Shown here: positions 1-8,439 of the stretch, piece after piece
How positions within the stretch are numbered: the first letter of the stretch is position 1
Layout of the letters: each line of letters starts with the position of its first letter
DNA from: Amycolatopsis thermoflava N1165
GTDB taxonomy: Bacteria > Actinomycetota > Actinomycetes > Mycobacteriales > Pseudonocardiaceae
NCBI RefSeq assembly: GCF_000473265.1
Contig: NZ_KI421511.1
Location: 186,001 to 250,000, forward strand
Direction of reading: 5' to 3'
Length of the DNA stretch: 64,000 bases
Notes under the pieces: generated by a model
What the model was told of the DNA's origin: nothing
What the model saw: the letters and a program-made list of their open reading frames with translations, nothing else
Databases searched by the model: none
Translations under genes and position numbers: made by a program

Positions 1-48
1 TTCTGCCGTGAGGGCGGGCCAGTCGAAGCCCGCGACGTCCGAGATCAC
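1..48 (-). CDS. Partial gene, N-terminus only, unknown function
   Basis: A minus-strand frame opens with GTG at base 48 and runs off the left edge. It encodes 16 residues (VISDVAGFDWPALTAE). Codons are G/C-rich at third positions, as expected of coding DNA here. It lies 43 bases downstream of the PPOX gene on the same strand, so it could be the next gene of that unit. No clear Shine-Dalgarno sequence precedes the GTG, and the frame stays open further upstream, so the start is uncertain. Too little is present to name a family. Confidence 0.35.
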   Translation of the reverse strand, partial: MISDVAGFDWPALTAE

Positions 49-91
49 CCCGCCCAGTCTGCGCGCCCGGACGGCCGCGGGCTGGCGGAAA

Positions 92-529
92 TCAGTCGGC
101 GAGACCGCCGTACGCGATCACCTTCGTGATGCGCGCCCGGACCAGCAGCTCGCCGGGCACGGCGTTGCGCTTGCCGAACTCGTCCGCCCGGTCCTCGCCC
201 ATGTAGCGCGCGCCGATGCGGGTCGACCAGTGCAGCATCTCGTCCAGGTCCTCGTGCAGCGTCGCCTCGGCGGTGAACTGGACGAACGCGAACGGCGGCT
301 CCTGGTCGTCCACGCACAGCGACAACCGCGGGTCCCGCCGCAGCGCCCGGCCCTTCACCGACTCCGCGCCGGTGTTGAAGATCAGCTCGTCGGCGCCGTC
401 GCCGGGGTTGACGACGAACCAGATGGGCGTCACGTGCGGGCTGCCGTCGGCGCGCGTGACGCCCAGCTTCCCGGTGCGCGTGCCCGCGGAAGCGAACTCC
501 AGCCACTCGTCCCTGCTCAGTTCGTGCAT
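92..529 (-). CDS. PPOX-class (F420/FMN-dependent) flavin-binding oxidoreductase
   Basis: A 145-residue protein of the pyridoxamine 5'-phosphate oxidase-like split-barrel fold. The N-terminal part has the typical pattern of a strand carrying G-V-T-R-A-D-G-S-P-H followed by TPIWF, which lines the cofactor pocket in this family. A later strand has the usual pattern for arginine- and aspartate-rich positions before a beta hairpin (DPRLSLCVDD). Family members bind F420, FMN or heme; the exact cofactor and substrate cannot be told from sequence. The gene is divergent from the MarR regulator, with about 25 bases between the starts, so MarR is its likely regulator. Confidence 0.75.
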   Translation of the reverse strand: MHELSRDEWLEFASAGTRTGKLGVTRADGSPHVTPIWFVVNPGDGADELIFNTGAESVKGRALRRDPRLSLCVDDQEPPFAFVQFTAEATLHEDLDEMLHWSTRIGARYMGEDRADEFGKRNAVPGELLVRARITKVIAYGGLAD

Positions 530-554
530 GGGGCGACCTTAGCGACGTGGGATC

Positions 555-1028
555 ATGACGGGCATGTCGAGCGACGCACCGACCGCCGACGAGGCCGTCC
601 GCACCATGCTGCTGCTCCTGCCGCGGCTGGTCGGCCGCGCCAAGAAGCTGCCGGTGCCGGAGCGGCTGCGCGACTTCAACCTCGCCCCGCGGCACCTGTC
701 GCTGCTGTCCTACCTGCTGTTCGACGGGCCGATGACGGTCAACGAGCTGGCCGCGCGGCTCGAGGTCGCGCCCACCACCGTCAGCCTGATGGTCGGCGAC
801 CTCAGCCGCCGCGGGATCCTCGACCGCACCGAGGACGAGAGCGACCGGCGCCGCACGATCGTCAGCATCGCCGCGACCTACCGCGCCGAGGTCGAGGGCT
901 GGCTCGCCGCCGGCGCCCGCGCCTGGCGCACCGCCCTCGATCCGCTCACCCCCGAGCAGCGGCGCCTGGTCATCGACACGCTGCGCACCTACGAGCGTGA
1001 AGTCGAGCGAGACAGGACGCCCAGGTAG
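555..1028 (+). CDS. MarR family transcriptional regulator
   Basis: A 157-residue protein with a central winged helix: MTVNELAARLEVAPTTVSLM is the helix-turn-helix and the following DRRRTIVSI is the wing. The N- and C-terminal helices would form the dimer interface. An alternative ATG nine bases downstream (564) is possible. It is divergent from the PPOX gene and lies only 11 bases upstream of the SMC-like operon on the same strand. It could therefore control both the PPOX gene and, through cotranscription, the condensin-like genes. The ligand is unknown. Confidence 0.8.
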   Translation: MTGMSSDAPTADEAVRTMLLLLPRLVGRAKKLPVPERLRDFNLAPRHLSLLSYLLFDGPMTVNELAARLEVAPTTVSLMVGDLSRRGILDRTEDESDRRRTIVSIAATYRAEVEGWLAAGARAWRTALDPLTPEQRRLVIDTLRTYEREVERDRTPR

Positions 1029-1039
1029 TCTGGCGCGCT

Positions 1040-2515
1040 GTGCGTGACTCGGACCTGATCAGCGGGGGGCTGGTGGACGAGGGCCTGGCCCGGCGGCTCA
1101 AGGCGCTCGCCTGCACCGCGCCCCTGCACGACCTGGACGCGCGCAAGTCCAAGCTCGACTGGGCCGACGCCACCGTCTACCAGATGGCCGAGATCGCGTT
1201 GCACACGATCGACCTGGTCACCATCGCGATGGACTTCGACACCGGCGCCAACCACGACGACGTCGTCCGGCGCCTGCAGCCGTTCATCGCCGCACAGGCC
1301 CCGCGCCGCCCGGCCGAGGAGCACCTGCGCGTCGCCCGCTGGGTGCTGGACAACCTGATCAACGTCGGCACCACCGACCGCGGATTCCGCCGCGTCTACG
1401 GCAGCCTCGACGCGAACGGCACCTACCGGCGCCGCGCGTTCGACTTCAAACTGCTCGTCGAGCTGGCCGCACCCGACGGCGAGGTGTACCTGCGCGCCAG
1501 CGACGAGGCGATCAACGTGCTGGTCGGCGCGCTGGACACCGACGTGGAGTCCGCGCAGATCGCGGCCGAGGTCAAGCTGGAGAACCTGATCAGCCGCGGC
1601 CGCCTCGCCGACGCCAAGCTCGCCGCCGAGCAGGCCCGCTACCGCACCGTCCAGTACGGCGAGACGCTGCGCGCCAAGCTGGACGCCACCCGCCGCGACG
1701 TGCGGGCGGTGGACTGGGACCGCGAGATGCCCGAGCTGCTGGACTCGGCGCTGACCCACATCGAGGCCCGCTTCCGCGCGGAGAACGCGATCCTGCGCAA
1801 CATCACCGCCGCCCGCGACGAGGCCGAGGACGTCGACCACAAGCGTCGCGCCGCCGAGCTGGTCGACATCGTCAGCGACTGCATCAGCCGCCACACCCAG
1901 CTGCAGGCCCGGCTGCAGGCGGCGGGCGCGGTGTTCCGCGCCGAGCAGGACCGCCAGCAGTTCTCCGGCCCGCCGCAGCGCGCCACCGTCGACCTGTTCG
2001 GCCAGATCCTGATGCCCGCCCTGGAGCTGCCCATCGCCGACGCCGTCGCGCCGCTGGAGTCCTGGTTCCACGCGTCGGCAGGCCTGGTGGTGCCGACCGT
2101 GCCCGCGCTGCCGTCGCTGGTCTCGCTGCTGCTTCGGCCCGCGCCCGAGCGGGACAAGGTGGTCGGCGAGGTGCCGGAGCCGGAGCTCGTCCCGCCGGAG
2201 AGCCTCGACCACTACAGTGACGAGCAGTGGCGGCGGGCCGACGAGCTGCTGGACCTGCCGGAGGTGCCGCGGCGGCTGTCCGGCGTGCTGGCCGAGGCCC
2301 GCGAGCTCGACCCGGAGCTGCCGCGTCTGGTGGCGCTGCGGGCGCTGCACTCCTACAGTCCCGAGGTGGGTGCCGCCGTCCGGCAGGGGGACGATCGGGC
2401 GCTGCTCGCCGTCGACGACGGCACGCTGCTGGAGGACCCCGAGTTCGGGGGAGCCGACCTGCTGCTCAGCACAGCGCGGCTCGAACGCGAGGAAGACGAA
2501 GAGGGGGCGGCATGA
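1040..2515 (+). CDS. Kleisin-like (MksF/JetA-type) subunit of an SMC-like complex, putative
   Basis: A 491-residue, mainly alpha-helical soluble protein with a GTG start and only a weak ribosome binding site, 11 bases after the MarR stop. The N-terminal third (DNLINVGTTDRGFRRVYGSL, then FDFKLL and a strand ending YLRASDEAINVL) reads like the winged-helix start of MksF/JetA-type kleisins. The middle (roughly residues 170-300) is rich in long amphipathic helices with many alanine, arginine and glutamate residues. The C-terminus is acidic. The role is inferred mainly from operon position before a small subunit and a giant coiled-coil ATPase, the order typical of mksF-mksE-mksB and jetA-jetB-jetC. 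I do not recognise a named Pfam family with certainty. Confidence 0.55.
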   Translation: MRDSDLISGGLVDEGLARRLKALACTAPLHDLDARKSKLDWADATVYQMAEIALHTIDLVTIAMDFDTGANHDDVVRRLQPFIAAQAPRRPAEEHLRVARWVLDNLINVGTTDRGFRRVYGSLDANGTYRRRAFDFKLLVELAAPDGEVYLRASDEAINVLVGALDTDVESAQIAAEVKLENLISRGRLADAKLAAEQARYRTVQYGETLRAKLDATRRDVRAVDWDREMPELLDSALTHIEARFRAENAILRNITAARDEAEDVDHKRRAAELVDIVSDCISRHTQLQARLQAAGAVFRAEQDRQQFSGPPQRATVDLFGQILMPALELPIADAVAPLESWFHASAGLVVPTVPALPSLVSLLLRPAPERDKVVGEVPEPELVPPESLDHYSDEQWRRADELLDLPEVPRRLSGVLAEARELDPELPRLVALRALHSYSPEVGAAVRQGDDRALLAVDDGTLLEDPEFGGADLLLSTARLEREEDEEGAA

Positions 2516-2601
2516 GGACTGCTTGCAGGTCCGAATCATTCAGCGCCATGCCTGCCGAGGCACTGCCGCGGCTTGCCGCGTCCGTTGAGGGGGCGGCATG
2601 A
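2501..2601 (+). repeat. 15-bp direct repeat bracketing a short insertion at a gene junction
   Basis: GAGGGGGCGGCATGA occurs at 2501-2515 and again at 2587-2601, exactly 86 bases apart. The first copy carries the stop of the kleisin-like gene and the second carries the ribosome binding site and start of the next gene. Removing one copy plus the 71 bases between them would restore an ATGA stop-start overlap, the usual junction in this genome. The 71-base spacer has no convincing gene. Confidence 0.85.
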
Positions 2602-3398
2602 CGCGTCCGGTCACGACCGGGGACGCCGAGAACGCGGCACGGCTGATCTCGTTCGGGATGCGGCCCAAGCACCTGCCCTCGCGCGACGTCGTCTACGCCG
2701 ATCTGGTCCGCCGCTACGGCGAGGACAGCGCGTTCAAGCAGCTGACCAACTCGGTCGCCGCGGGGCTGGGCCTGATGGTGCTCGACGTGAGCCACCAGGC
2801 GGGCGCGGTGCTGGCCGCCACCGACGAGTCGGTGTTCGAGGTCAAGATGGACAGCTACGCGCGGCAGAGCAAGATCCGCGAGCGCCGCGACACCGAGAAG
2901 GTGCTGCACGGCCTCGTGCACCTCGCCACCGCCGCGCTGGGCTACCCGCGCCCGGACGACCTGGCCAACGACACCTACATCGGCCGGGTCAGCGTCGACC
3001 AGGTGGACGGCGTGGTGCGTGAGGCGTGCCGGATCCTCGACGAGCGCGCCGCGAAGGCCGAGGCCAACAACGACCCGCTGTCCGACTCGCCGGAGCTGGA
3101 ACAGGCCTGGCGCGCCTACGCCCGCCGTCCCGAAGCGGCGGCCACCAAGGACGGCCGACTGGCCTCGGACACCACCCGCGGCATGGTGTCCCGCGCGCTG
3201 CGGTTCCTGGCCGACCAGGGGTTCCTGGTGCAGGTCAGCGGCGAGCAGGGCGGCACCTACCGGACCACGCCGCGCTACCAGGTGCAGGTGCGGGAACTGG
3301 CCGCGGACAGCGCGTTCGAGGAGCTGCTGGCCCTCGGCGTGGTCGCGGTCTCCGACGGCGAGGGCACGCTGCGCCCGTCCATTTCGGACACTCTGTAG
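2598..3398 (+). CDS. MksE/JetB-like small subunit of an SMC-like complex, putative
   Basis: A 266-residue protein starting at ATG 2598, preceded by GAGGGGGC. The opening (FGMRPKHLPSRDVVYADLVR) is followed by two globular, helix-rich segments. The second (TRGMVSRALRFLADQGFLVQ, then YRTTPRYQVQVREL) looks like a winged helix: recognition-type helix, then a beta wing. Tandem winged-helix proteins of this size are the MksE/JetB partners in condensin-like complexes. It ends 10 bases before the start of the SMC-like ATPase, so translation is probably coupled. Function is inferred from size, fold-like pattern and context. Confidence 0.55.
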   Translation: MTRPVTTGDAENAARLISFGMRPKHLPSRDVVYADLVRRYGEDSAFKQLTNSVAAGLGLMVLDVSHQAGAVLAATDESVFEVKMDSYARQSKIRERRDTEKVLHGLVHLATAALGYPRPDDLANDTYIGRVSVDQVDGVVREACRILDERAAKAEANNDPLSDSPELEQAWRAYARRPEAAATKDGRLASDTTRGMVSRALRFLADQGFLVQVSGEQGGTYRTTPRYQVQVRELAADSAFEELLALGVVAVSDGEGTLRPSISDTL

Positions 3399-3408
3399 GG
3401 GGAGATCG

Positions 3409-6400
3409 GTGTACGAGCTTTCGCGGGTGCGCCTGCACTCCGTCGGTCCGGCGGGCGCGCGCTACCAGAACGTGCTGCTGGACTTCAGCGGCGTCGGCCC
3501 GCTGGTCAAGGCGCCGGCGCAGGACGCGTTGTTCACCGCCGGGATCCACTCCGCCGACGGCAGCCTGCCGCGGCGGCCGTCCCCGGCGAGCGTGCTGTTC
3601 CTGGAGAACGGCGGCGGGAAGTCGGTGCTGATCAAGCTGATCTTCTCGGTCATGCTGCCCGGGCGGCGCCAGGTGGTGGGCACCACCAGCACGCGCGTGC
3701 TGGAGAAGTTCGTGATGGCCAAGGACGTCGCGCACGTCGTCCTGGAGTGGCAGCACACCGAGACCGGGCAGCGGGTGATCACCGGCAAGGTGTCGGAGTG
3801 GCGCGGGCACGTCGTGTCGAACGACCCGGCGAACCTGGTCGACTCGTGGTACTGCTTCCGGCCCACCGCCGCGCTCGGGCTGGAGTCGCTGCCGTTCACC
3901 GAGGACGGCCGCCTGCTGACCATGTCCGGGTTCGCCGAGCAGCTGGAGCGCGCGCACAAGGCCGAGCCGGAGCTGGAGCTGTTCACCACCCGCCGCCACC
4001 ACGAGTGGACCGAGCGGCTGGACACCCTGGGCCTGGACACCGAGCTGTTCCGTTACCAGCGCGCGATGAACGCCGGCGAGGGTGAGGCGGCCGACGCGTT
4101 CGCGTTCACCTCCGACGAGGCGTTCGTCGAGTTCCTGCTGCGTGCGGTGATCCCCGAGGACGACCCGAAGGACCTGGCCGAGGTCGTGCAGACCTACGCG
4201 CACAACCTCGGGCAGCGCGGCGAGCTGATGTCCGAACGCGACTTCGTAGCCGGGGCGCTGGACCTGCTCACGCCGCTCACCGAGGAGGAGTCGCTCGCCG
4301 CCGCGTCCCGCAAACTCGCCGCGGTCGCACGCGAGGAGGCCCGCGCGCTGGCCGGATCGGTGATCGCGCGGCACGAGCTGGAGGCGGAGCGCCTCGACGG
4401 GTTGAAGTCCTATGTGGACGAGACGCGGGACGCGGAGAAACTGGCCGAGGGCGACTGCCGGCGCCGCAACGCCGTCGTCACCGAACTGCGCCGCGTGGTC
4501 GGGGAGATGCGGCTGGCCGACGCGACCGCGGAGAAGGCGCGGATCGACGAGGAGCTGGCGAAGGCACGCGAGGCCGCGGCCGCGTGGCGCGAGACCGGCA
4601 CCGTGCTCGCGCACGTGAACGCCGCGCGGAAGGCGACGGACATCCGCAAGCTCGTGGGCGACCGCGAGCAGAGCGCGAAACCGGCCCTGGAAGCCAAGAA
4701 CGCGGCCGCCACCGCGCTCGCCCGCGGCCTGCTCGCGCTGGCGCGGGAGGCCGAGGAGCAGGCGCAGGCCGCCGAGGCCCGCGCGGAGACCGCCCGCACC
4801 GCCGCCGCGGCCGCGCAGGACCAGCGGGACGCGGCCACCGCCACCGCCGCCGGGCACCGCGCCGAACTGGGGCAGCTGACCCGCCGCATCGAGGAGGTGC
4901 GCGCGCAGGTGCAGCAGGCCGTCCGCGACGGGCTGCTCAGCGACGGCACCCAGGTCGCCGCCGCCGCGCAGGAGGCGCGCACGCGCGGCGAGAACGCGAG
5001 CACCGAGCTGGCGGCGCGGGAGAGCGAACTCGAAGGGGTCGCCGAGGACCACGCCCAGGCGCAGGCCGCCTTGCACGCCGCGCAACAGCGGGCCGCGACC
5101 GCGCGGTCCCGGGCGGCCCACGCTGCCGAGGAACTGGCGAAGGCGCACCGGCGCTCGGACAGCCTCGCCGCGCACCCACGGCTGCTGGAGCTGCTCGGCG
5201 GCGACAACGTCCAGCTGGAGACCGACACGCCCGCGCTGCTGACGCGGCTGCGCGAGGCGCGCGCCACCGCGGAACGCGAGCAGACTGCCCTGCGCATGGA
5301 GGAGTCGGTGGACGAACGGGCGCTGGCGGCGCTCGGCTCCGGTGGGCTGCTGCCCGCGCCGCCGGAGGTCCAGTCCGCTTTGGACGTTCTGGAGGCGGCC
5401 GGGATCACCGCGTGGTCGGGCTGGCGCTATCTGTCCACGATGGACGCCGCAGGCCGCGAGCGCGTGTTGCGGGACCTGCCGCACCTGCTCGGCGGGGTGC
5501 TCGTCAACGACCCGGCGCAGCTGGACCGCGCACGGCAGGTGCTCGCCGACGCCAAGCTCCTGCCGAGCGTGGTGCTGCCGGTCGGCACCACGCAGGCGGT
5601 GCGGGCGCCAGGTGCGGCGCCGGGCGTGGACTTCCTGGTCCCGCCCAACCCCGCGATGTACGACGAGGAGGCGGCCGACACCGAGCGCCAGGCCATCGCC
5701 GCCCGGCACGCCCGCCGCCAGAAGCAGCTCGAAGCGCTCACCGAAGCGATCGGCGACGACGCCGCGCTGGAGTGGAAGCTCACCACGTGGCGCGAGGACT
5801 ACCCGCCCGGCGCGCTGGCCACCCTCGCCGAGGAGGCCGAGGCCGCGGCCACCGAGCAGACCGAGGCCGAAGCCGCGGTGGTCGCCCAGGAGCGCGCGCT
5901 GGCCGATCTGGCCGCGCGCCGCACCCGGCTGCGGGAGGCGATCCCGGCCCTGCGTGCCGAGGCGCGTGACAGCGAGGTACGCGCCCGCAAGCTGGCCGAG
6001 CTGGCCGAGCGGGTCGCGCTGATTCCACAGTGGACTGAGACGGTCGAGCGCGCGCAGGAGATCGTCACGCGCGCCGAGGCCGAGGCTGAGCAGGCGGCGT
6101 CGCGCGCGGCCCGGCTGCGCGAGGAAGCGGCCGAAGAGCAGCGCACCGCCGACGGCCACCGCCGCACGGTCACCCATGCCCGCGCCGAGCTGGCCGAGGT
6201 GCCGGGCGGGGGATCGGTGTCCGAGGACGAGCCGGTGCCGAGCGAACCGGTCGACGCGCTGCGCCGGGCGTTCGCCGCGGCCAGCGACGCCTACGCCCGT
6301 GTCGAGGTCGGCAGCGACCTGCGGGCCGAGCTGGACCAGGCGGAGAGCGCCGAGTCCACGGCGCGGGCGGCCCTGGAGGCGCTGGACCCGGCGGTGCGGG

Positions 6401-7848
6401 AGCAGGCGGCGCGCCTGCTGGAGACCCCGGACGGGTCGGACGCCGCGACCCGCGCGGCCGCCCTGGCGCGGGCCGGGCGCACGGTGTCCGCGCTGGAGGC
6501 CGAGCACAGCGAGGCGATCGGCCTGGTCGCGACCTGCAAGGCCGAACTGGACCAGCTGCCGAAGCAGAACGCGTCGCTGGAGACCCGGCCGCGCGACGTC
6601 GAGCACGGCCGCGAGCTGATCGACGAGGCCGTCGAGGAGGCGTCGGCCGCGGCCCGCGCGCTGGAGGAGGCGCAGGCGCGGCGCGCGGAGGCCGAGCGCA
6701 CGCTGGAGGCGGCCACCGCATCGGCGGCCGGGTTCAAGATGCTCGCCGAGTCGATGGCGCACTTGGCCCCAGAGGGCGAGCCGGAGACCGTGTTCGACGG
6801 CGACGTGGAAGCCGCGCAGGCCCGCTACCGCAAGCTGAACACGACGCTGACCGACGCCGAGGCGGCCGTCGACGCCGCAGAGAAGCGGGTGCGGGCGGCG
6901 GCGGACGCGCTTGCCCAGTACGCCACGGACAAGCGGTTCGAGAAGCTGACCAGCCCGGTGCGGCAGCAGATCGTGTCGGTGCGCCGGGACAGCCTGCCCG
7001 CGCACGCGCGGGAGTGGTCGGCCGCGCTGAAGCCGCGGCTGCGCACCCTGACCGACGACCTGGCGCAGATCGACCGGCACCGGTCCGGGATCGTCGCGCG
7101 GCTGCAGGGCATGGTCGAGGGCGCGCTGCGGATGCTGCGGTCGGCGCAACGGCTGTCGCGGCTGCCGGAGGGGCTCGGCGGCTGGTCCGGGCAGGAGTTC
7201 CTGCGCATCCGGTTCGGCGATCCGGAGGAGCCGCAGCTGTCCGAGGCGCTCGGGCAGGTCGTCGACGAGGCGGCGGTCGGGAAGACCAGCGACGGCCGGG
7301 ACGTCAAGCGCGACGGGATGTCGCTGGTGCTGCGTGGCGTGCGGGCCGCGGTGCCCAAGGGGTTCCGGGTGGACATCCTCAAGCCGGACTCGGTGCTGCG
7401 CACGGAACGCCAGCGGGTGTCCGAGATCCGCGACGTGTTCTCCGGCGGGCAGCAGCTCACCGCGGCGATCATCCTGTACTGCACGCTGGCCGCGCTGCGG
7501 GCCAACAACCGCGGGCTGGTGCGCAACCGGCACTCCGGTGTGCTGTTCCTGGACAACCCGATCGGCCGCGCGTCCGCCGGGTACCTGCTGGAGCTGCAGC
7601 GGGTCGTCGCGGAGGCGCTCGGGGTGCAGCTGATCTACACGACGGGCCTGTTCGACGCCGGCGCGCTGTCCGAGTTCCCGCTGATCGTCCGGCTGCGCAA
7701 CGACGCGGACCTCCGGGCGGGCCGCAAGTACCTCTCGGTCGACGCGACGATCCGCAACCACCTCGACGACCTGGGCGAGCCGGACGGCACCGCCCGCATC
7801 TCCGCGACGCGGCTGTTCACCAAGCCGGGGGAGCAGGCCCCCGCCTGA
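3409..7848 (+). CDS. SMC/MksB/JetC-like coiled-coil ATPase
   Basis: A 1479-residue protein. The start is GTG 3409, chosen because GGGGGAG lies just upstream and the preceding gene stops at 3398. Residues 67-72 (NGGGKS) are the Walker A motif. Long alanine/glutamate/arginine heptads form two coiled-coil arms, about residues 290-585 and 760-1210, separated by a globular hinge-like region at about 590-755 (contains AAGITAWSGWRYL). The C-terminal head has the ABC signature SGGQ at 1345-1348 and Walker B VLFLDN, with Asp1382 followed by Asn1383 where SMC and Rad50 proteins have the catalytic Glu. The head-arm-hinge-arm-head plan is that of SMC/MukB/MksB ATPases that load on DNA. The expected partners precede it; no JetD/MksG-like nuclease follows. 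Confidence 0.8.
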   Translation: MYELSRVRLHSVGPAGARYQNVLLDFSGVGPLVKAPAQDALFTAGIHSADGSLPRRPSPASVLFLENGGGKSVLIKLIFSVMLPGRRQVVGTTSTRVLEKFVMAKDVAHVVLEWQHTETGQRVITGKVSEWRGHVVSNDPANLVDSWYCFRPTAALGLESLPFTEDGRLLTMSGFAEQLERAHKAEPELELFTTRRHHEWTERLDTLGLDTELFRYQRAMNAGEGEAADAFAFTSDEAFVEFLLRAVIPEDDPKDLAEVVQTYAHNLGQRGELMSERDFVAGALDLLTPLTEEESLAAASRKLAAVAREEARALAGSVIARHELEAERLDGLKSYVDETRDAEKLAEGDCRRRNAVVTELRRVVGEMRLADATAEKARIDEELAKAREAAAAWRETGTVLAHVNAARKATDIRKLVGDREQSAKPALEAKNAAATALARGLLALAREAEEQAQAAEARAETARTAAAAAQDQRDAATATAAGHRAELGQLTRRIEEVRAQVQQAVRDGLLSDGTQVAAAAQEARTRGENASTELAARESELEGVAEDHAQAQAALHAAQQRAATARSRAAHAAEELAKAHRRSDSLAAHPRLLELLGGDNVQLETDTPALLTRLREARATAEREQTALRMEESVDERALAALGSGGLLPAPPEVQSALDVLEAAGITAWSGWRYLSTMDAAGRERVLRDLPHLLGGVLVNDPAQLDRARQVLADAKLLPSVVLPVGTTQAVRAPGAAPGVDFLVPPNPAMYDEEAADTERQAIAARHARRQKQLEALTEAIGDDAALEWKLTTWREDYPPGALATLAEEAEAAATEQTEAEAAVVAQERALADLAARRTRLREAIPALRAEARDSEVRARKLAELAERVALIPQWTETVERAQEIVTRAEAEAEQAASRAARLREEAAEEQRTADGHRRTVTHARAELAEVPGGGSVSEDEPVPSEPVDALRRAFAAASDAYARVEVGSDLRAELDQAESAESTARAALEALDPAVREQAARLLETPDGSDAATRAAALARAGRTVSALEAEHSEAIGLVATCKAELDQLPKQNASLETRPRDVEHGRELIDEAVEEASAAARALEEAQARRAEAERTLEAATASAAGFKMLAESMAHLAPEGEPETVFDGDVEAAQARYRKLNTTLTDAEAAVDAAEKRVRAAADALAQYATDKRFEKLTSPVRQQIVSVRRDSLPAHAREWSAALKPRLRTLTDDLAQIDRHRSGIVARLQGMVEGALRMLRSAQRLSRLPEGLGGWSGQEFLRIRFGDPEEPQLSEALGQVVDEAAVGKTSDGRDVKRDGMSLVLRGVRAAVPKGFRVDILKPDSVLRTERQRVSEIRDVFSGGQQLTAAIILYCTLAALRANNRGLVRNRHSGVLFLDNPIGRASAGYLLELQRVVAEALGVQLIYTTGLFDAGALSEFPLIVRLRNDADLRAGRKYLSVDATIRNHLDDLGEPDGTARISATRLFTKPGEQAPA

Positions 7849-7913
7849 CGCGAGTTCCACGTTCCCGCGCGCGAGTTCCACGCTCCCGCGCCCGGGCTCC
7901 ACGTTCGGTGGGC
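7849..7913. repeat. Degenerate 21-bp-period GAGTTCC repeat, three units
   Basis: Units centred on GAGTTCC, GAGTTCC and GGGCTCC begin at 7852, 7873 and 7894, a strict 21-base period. Each is followed by a short ACGTTC or ACGCTC box and a GC-rich linker. The array fills the gap between the convergent SMC-like gene and the SnoaL-like gene. A related array lies at 33.3-33.4 kb. Confidence 0.75.
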
Positions 7914-7933
7914 GGCCGGTAGCTGAGGAGCGG

Positions 7934-8419
7934 TCAGCCCCGGATGGCCGCCTGGTAGGCAGCCAGCTCCGCCGCGTCGTCGATGCTGCCGTGGTGGTGG
8001 AACTGCGCCCAGCGGCCGTCCTCGTAGCGGAAGTAGCGGCTGGTGCGGATCCGCAGCGGCACTTCGCGGCCGTCGACGACGTAGGAGCCCGTCTCGCGCC
8101 CGGCGAACAACGCGTGCCCGTCGCCGGCGTACTCGACGACGTCGCCGAAGGTGACCGTCACGCGCGCCGGGCCGTGGAACACCTTGCCGTACAGCGCCGA
8201 GATGGCTTCGCCGCCGCGGAGGATGCCGCCCAGCGGGTTGTTCAGCTGGGCCAGCGCGTCCTGCGTCCAGACACGGGCGAAGACGTCGGAGTCCCGCTGG
8301 TTGAAGGCGAAGTAGAACGTTTCCAGTGCGGCGAGCGCGCCCTCGATCCCCGGTGCGGTGGCCGCGTCCAGCCGGTTGCGGGAGTCCGGGCCGAAGGTGG
8401 CCGCGAGGCGTCGGGTCAT
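7934..8419 (-). CDS. SnoaL-like / nuclear transport factor 2 family protein
   Basis: A 161-residue protein with the cone-shaped alpha+beta barrel pattern of the NTF2/SnoaL superfamily: an N-terminal helix (ALAALETFYFAFNQRDSDVF), then strands, ending in a strand with RTSRYFRYEDGRWAQFHHHG. Members include polyketide cyclases, isomerases and orphan ligand-binding proteins. The double histidine near the C-terminus could line a pocket. It is divergent from an ArsR-like regulator gene 42 bases away and is probably its target. Substrate unknown. Confidence 0.7.
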   Translation of the reverse strand: MTRRLAATFGPDSRNRLDAATAPGIEGALAALETFYFAFNQRDSDVFARVWTQDALAQLNNPLGGILRGGEAISALYGKVFHGPARVTVTFGDVVEYAGDGHALFAGRETGSYVVDGREVPLRIRTSRYFRYEDGRWAQFHHHGSIDDAAELAAYQAAIRG

Positions 8420-8439
8420 GTCCGCTCCTGGGGTCTAGA

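Noticed and set aside
3235-7902. A 1555-codon open frame on the minus strand opposite the SMC-like gene
   Set aside because: Repetitive composition (Gly/Arg/Leu/Val/Gln-rich), no recognisable motifs; it is the usual antisense shadow of a high-GC coding gene with Walker and signature motifs on the plus strand.
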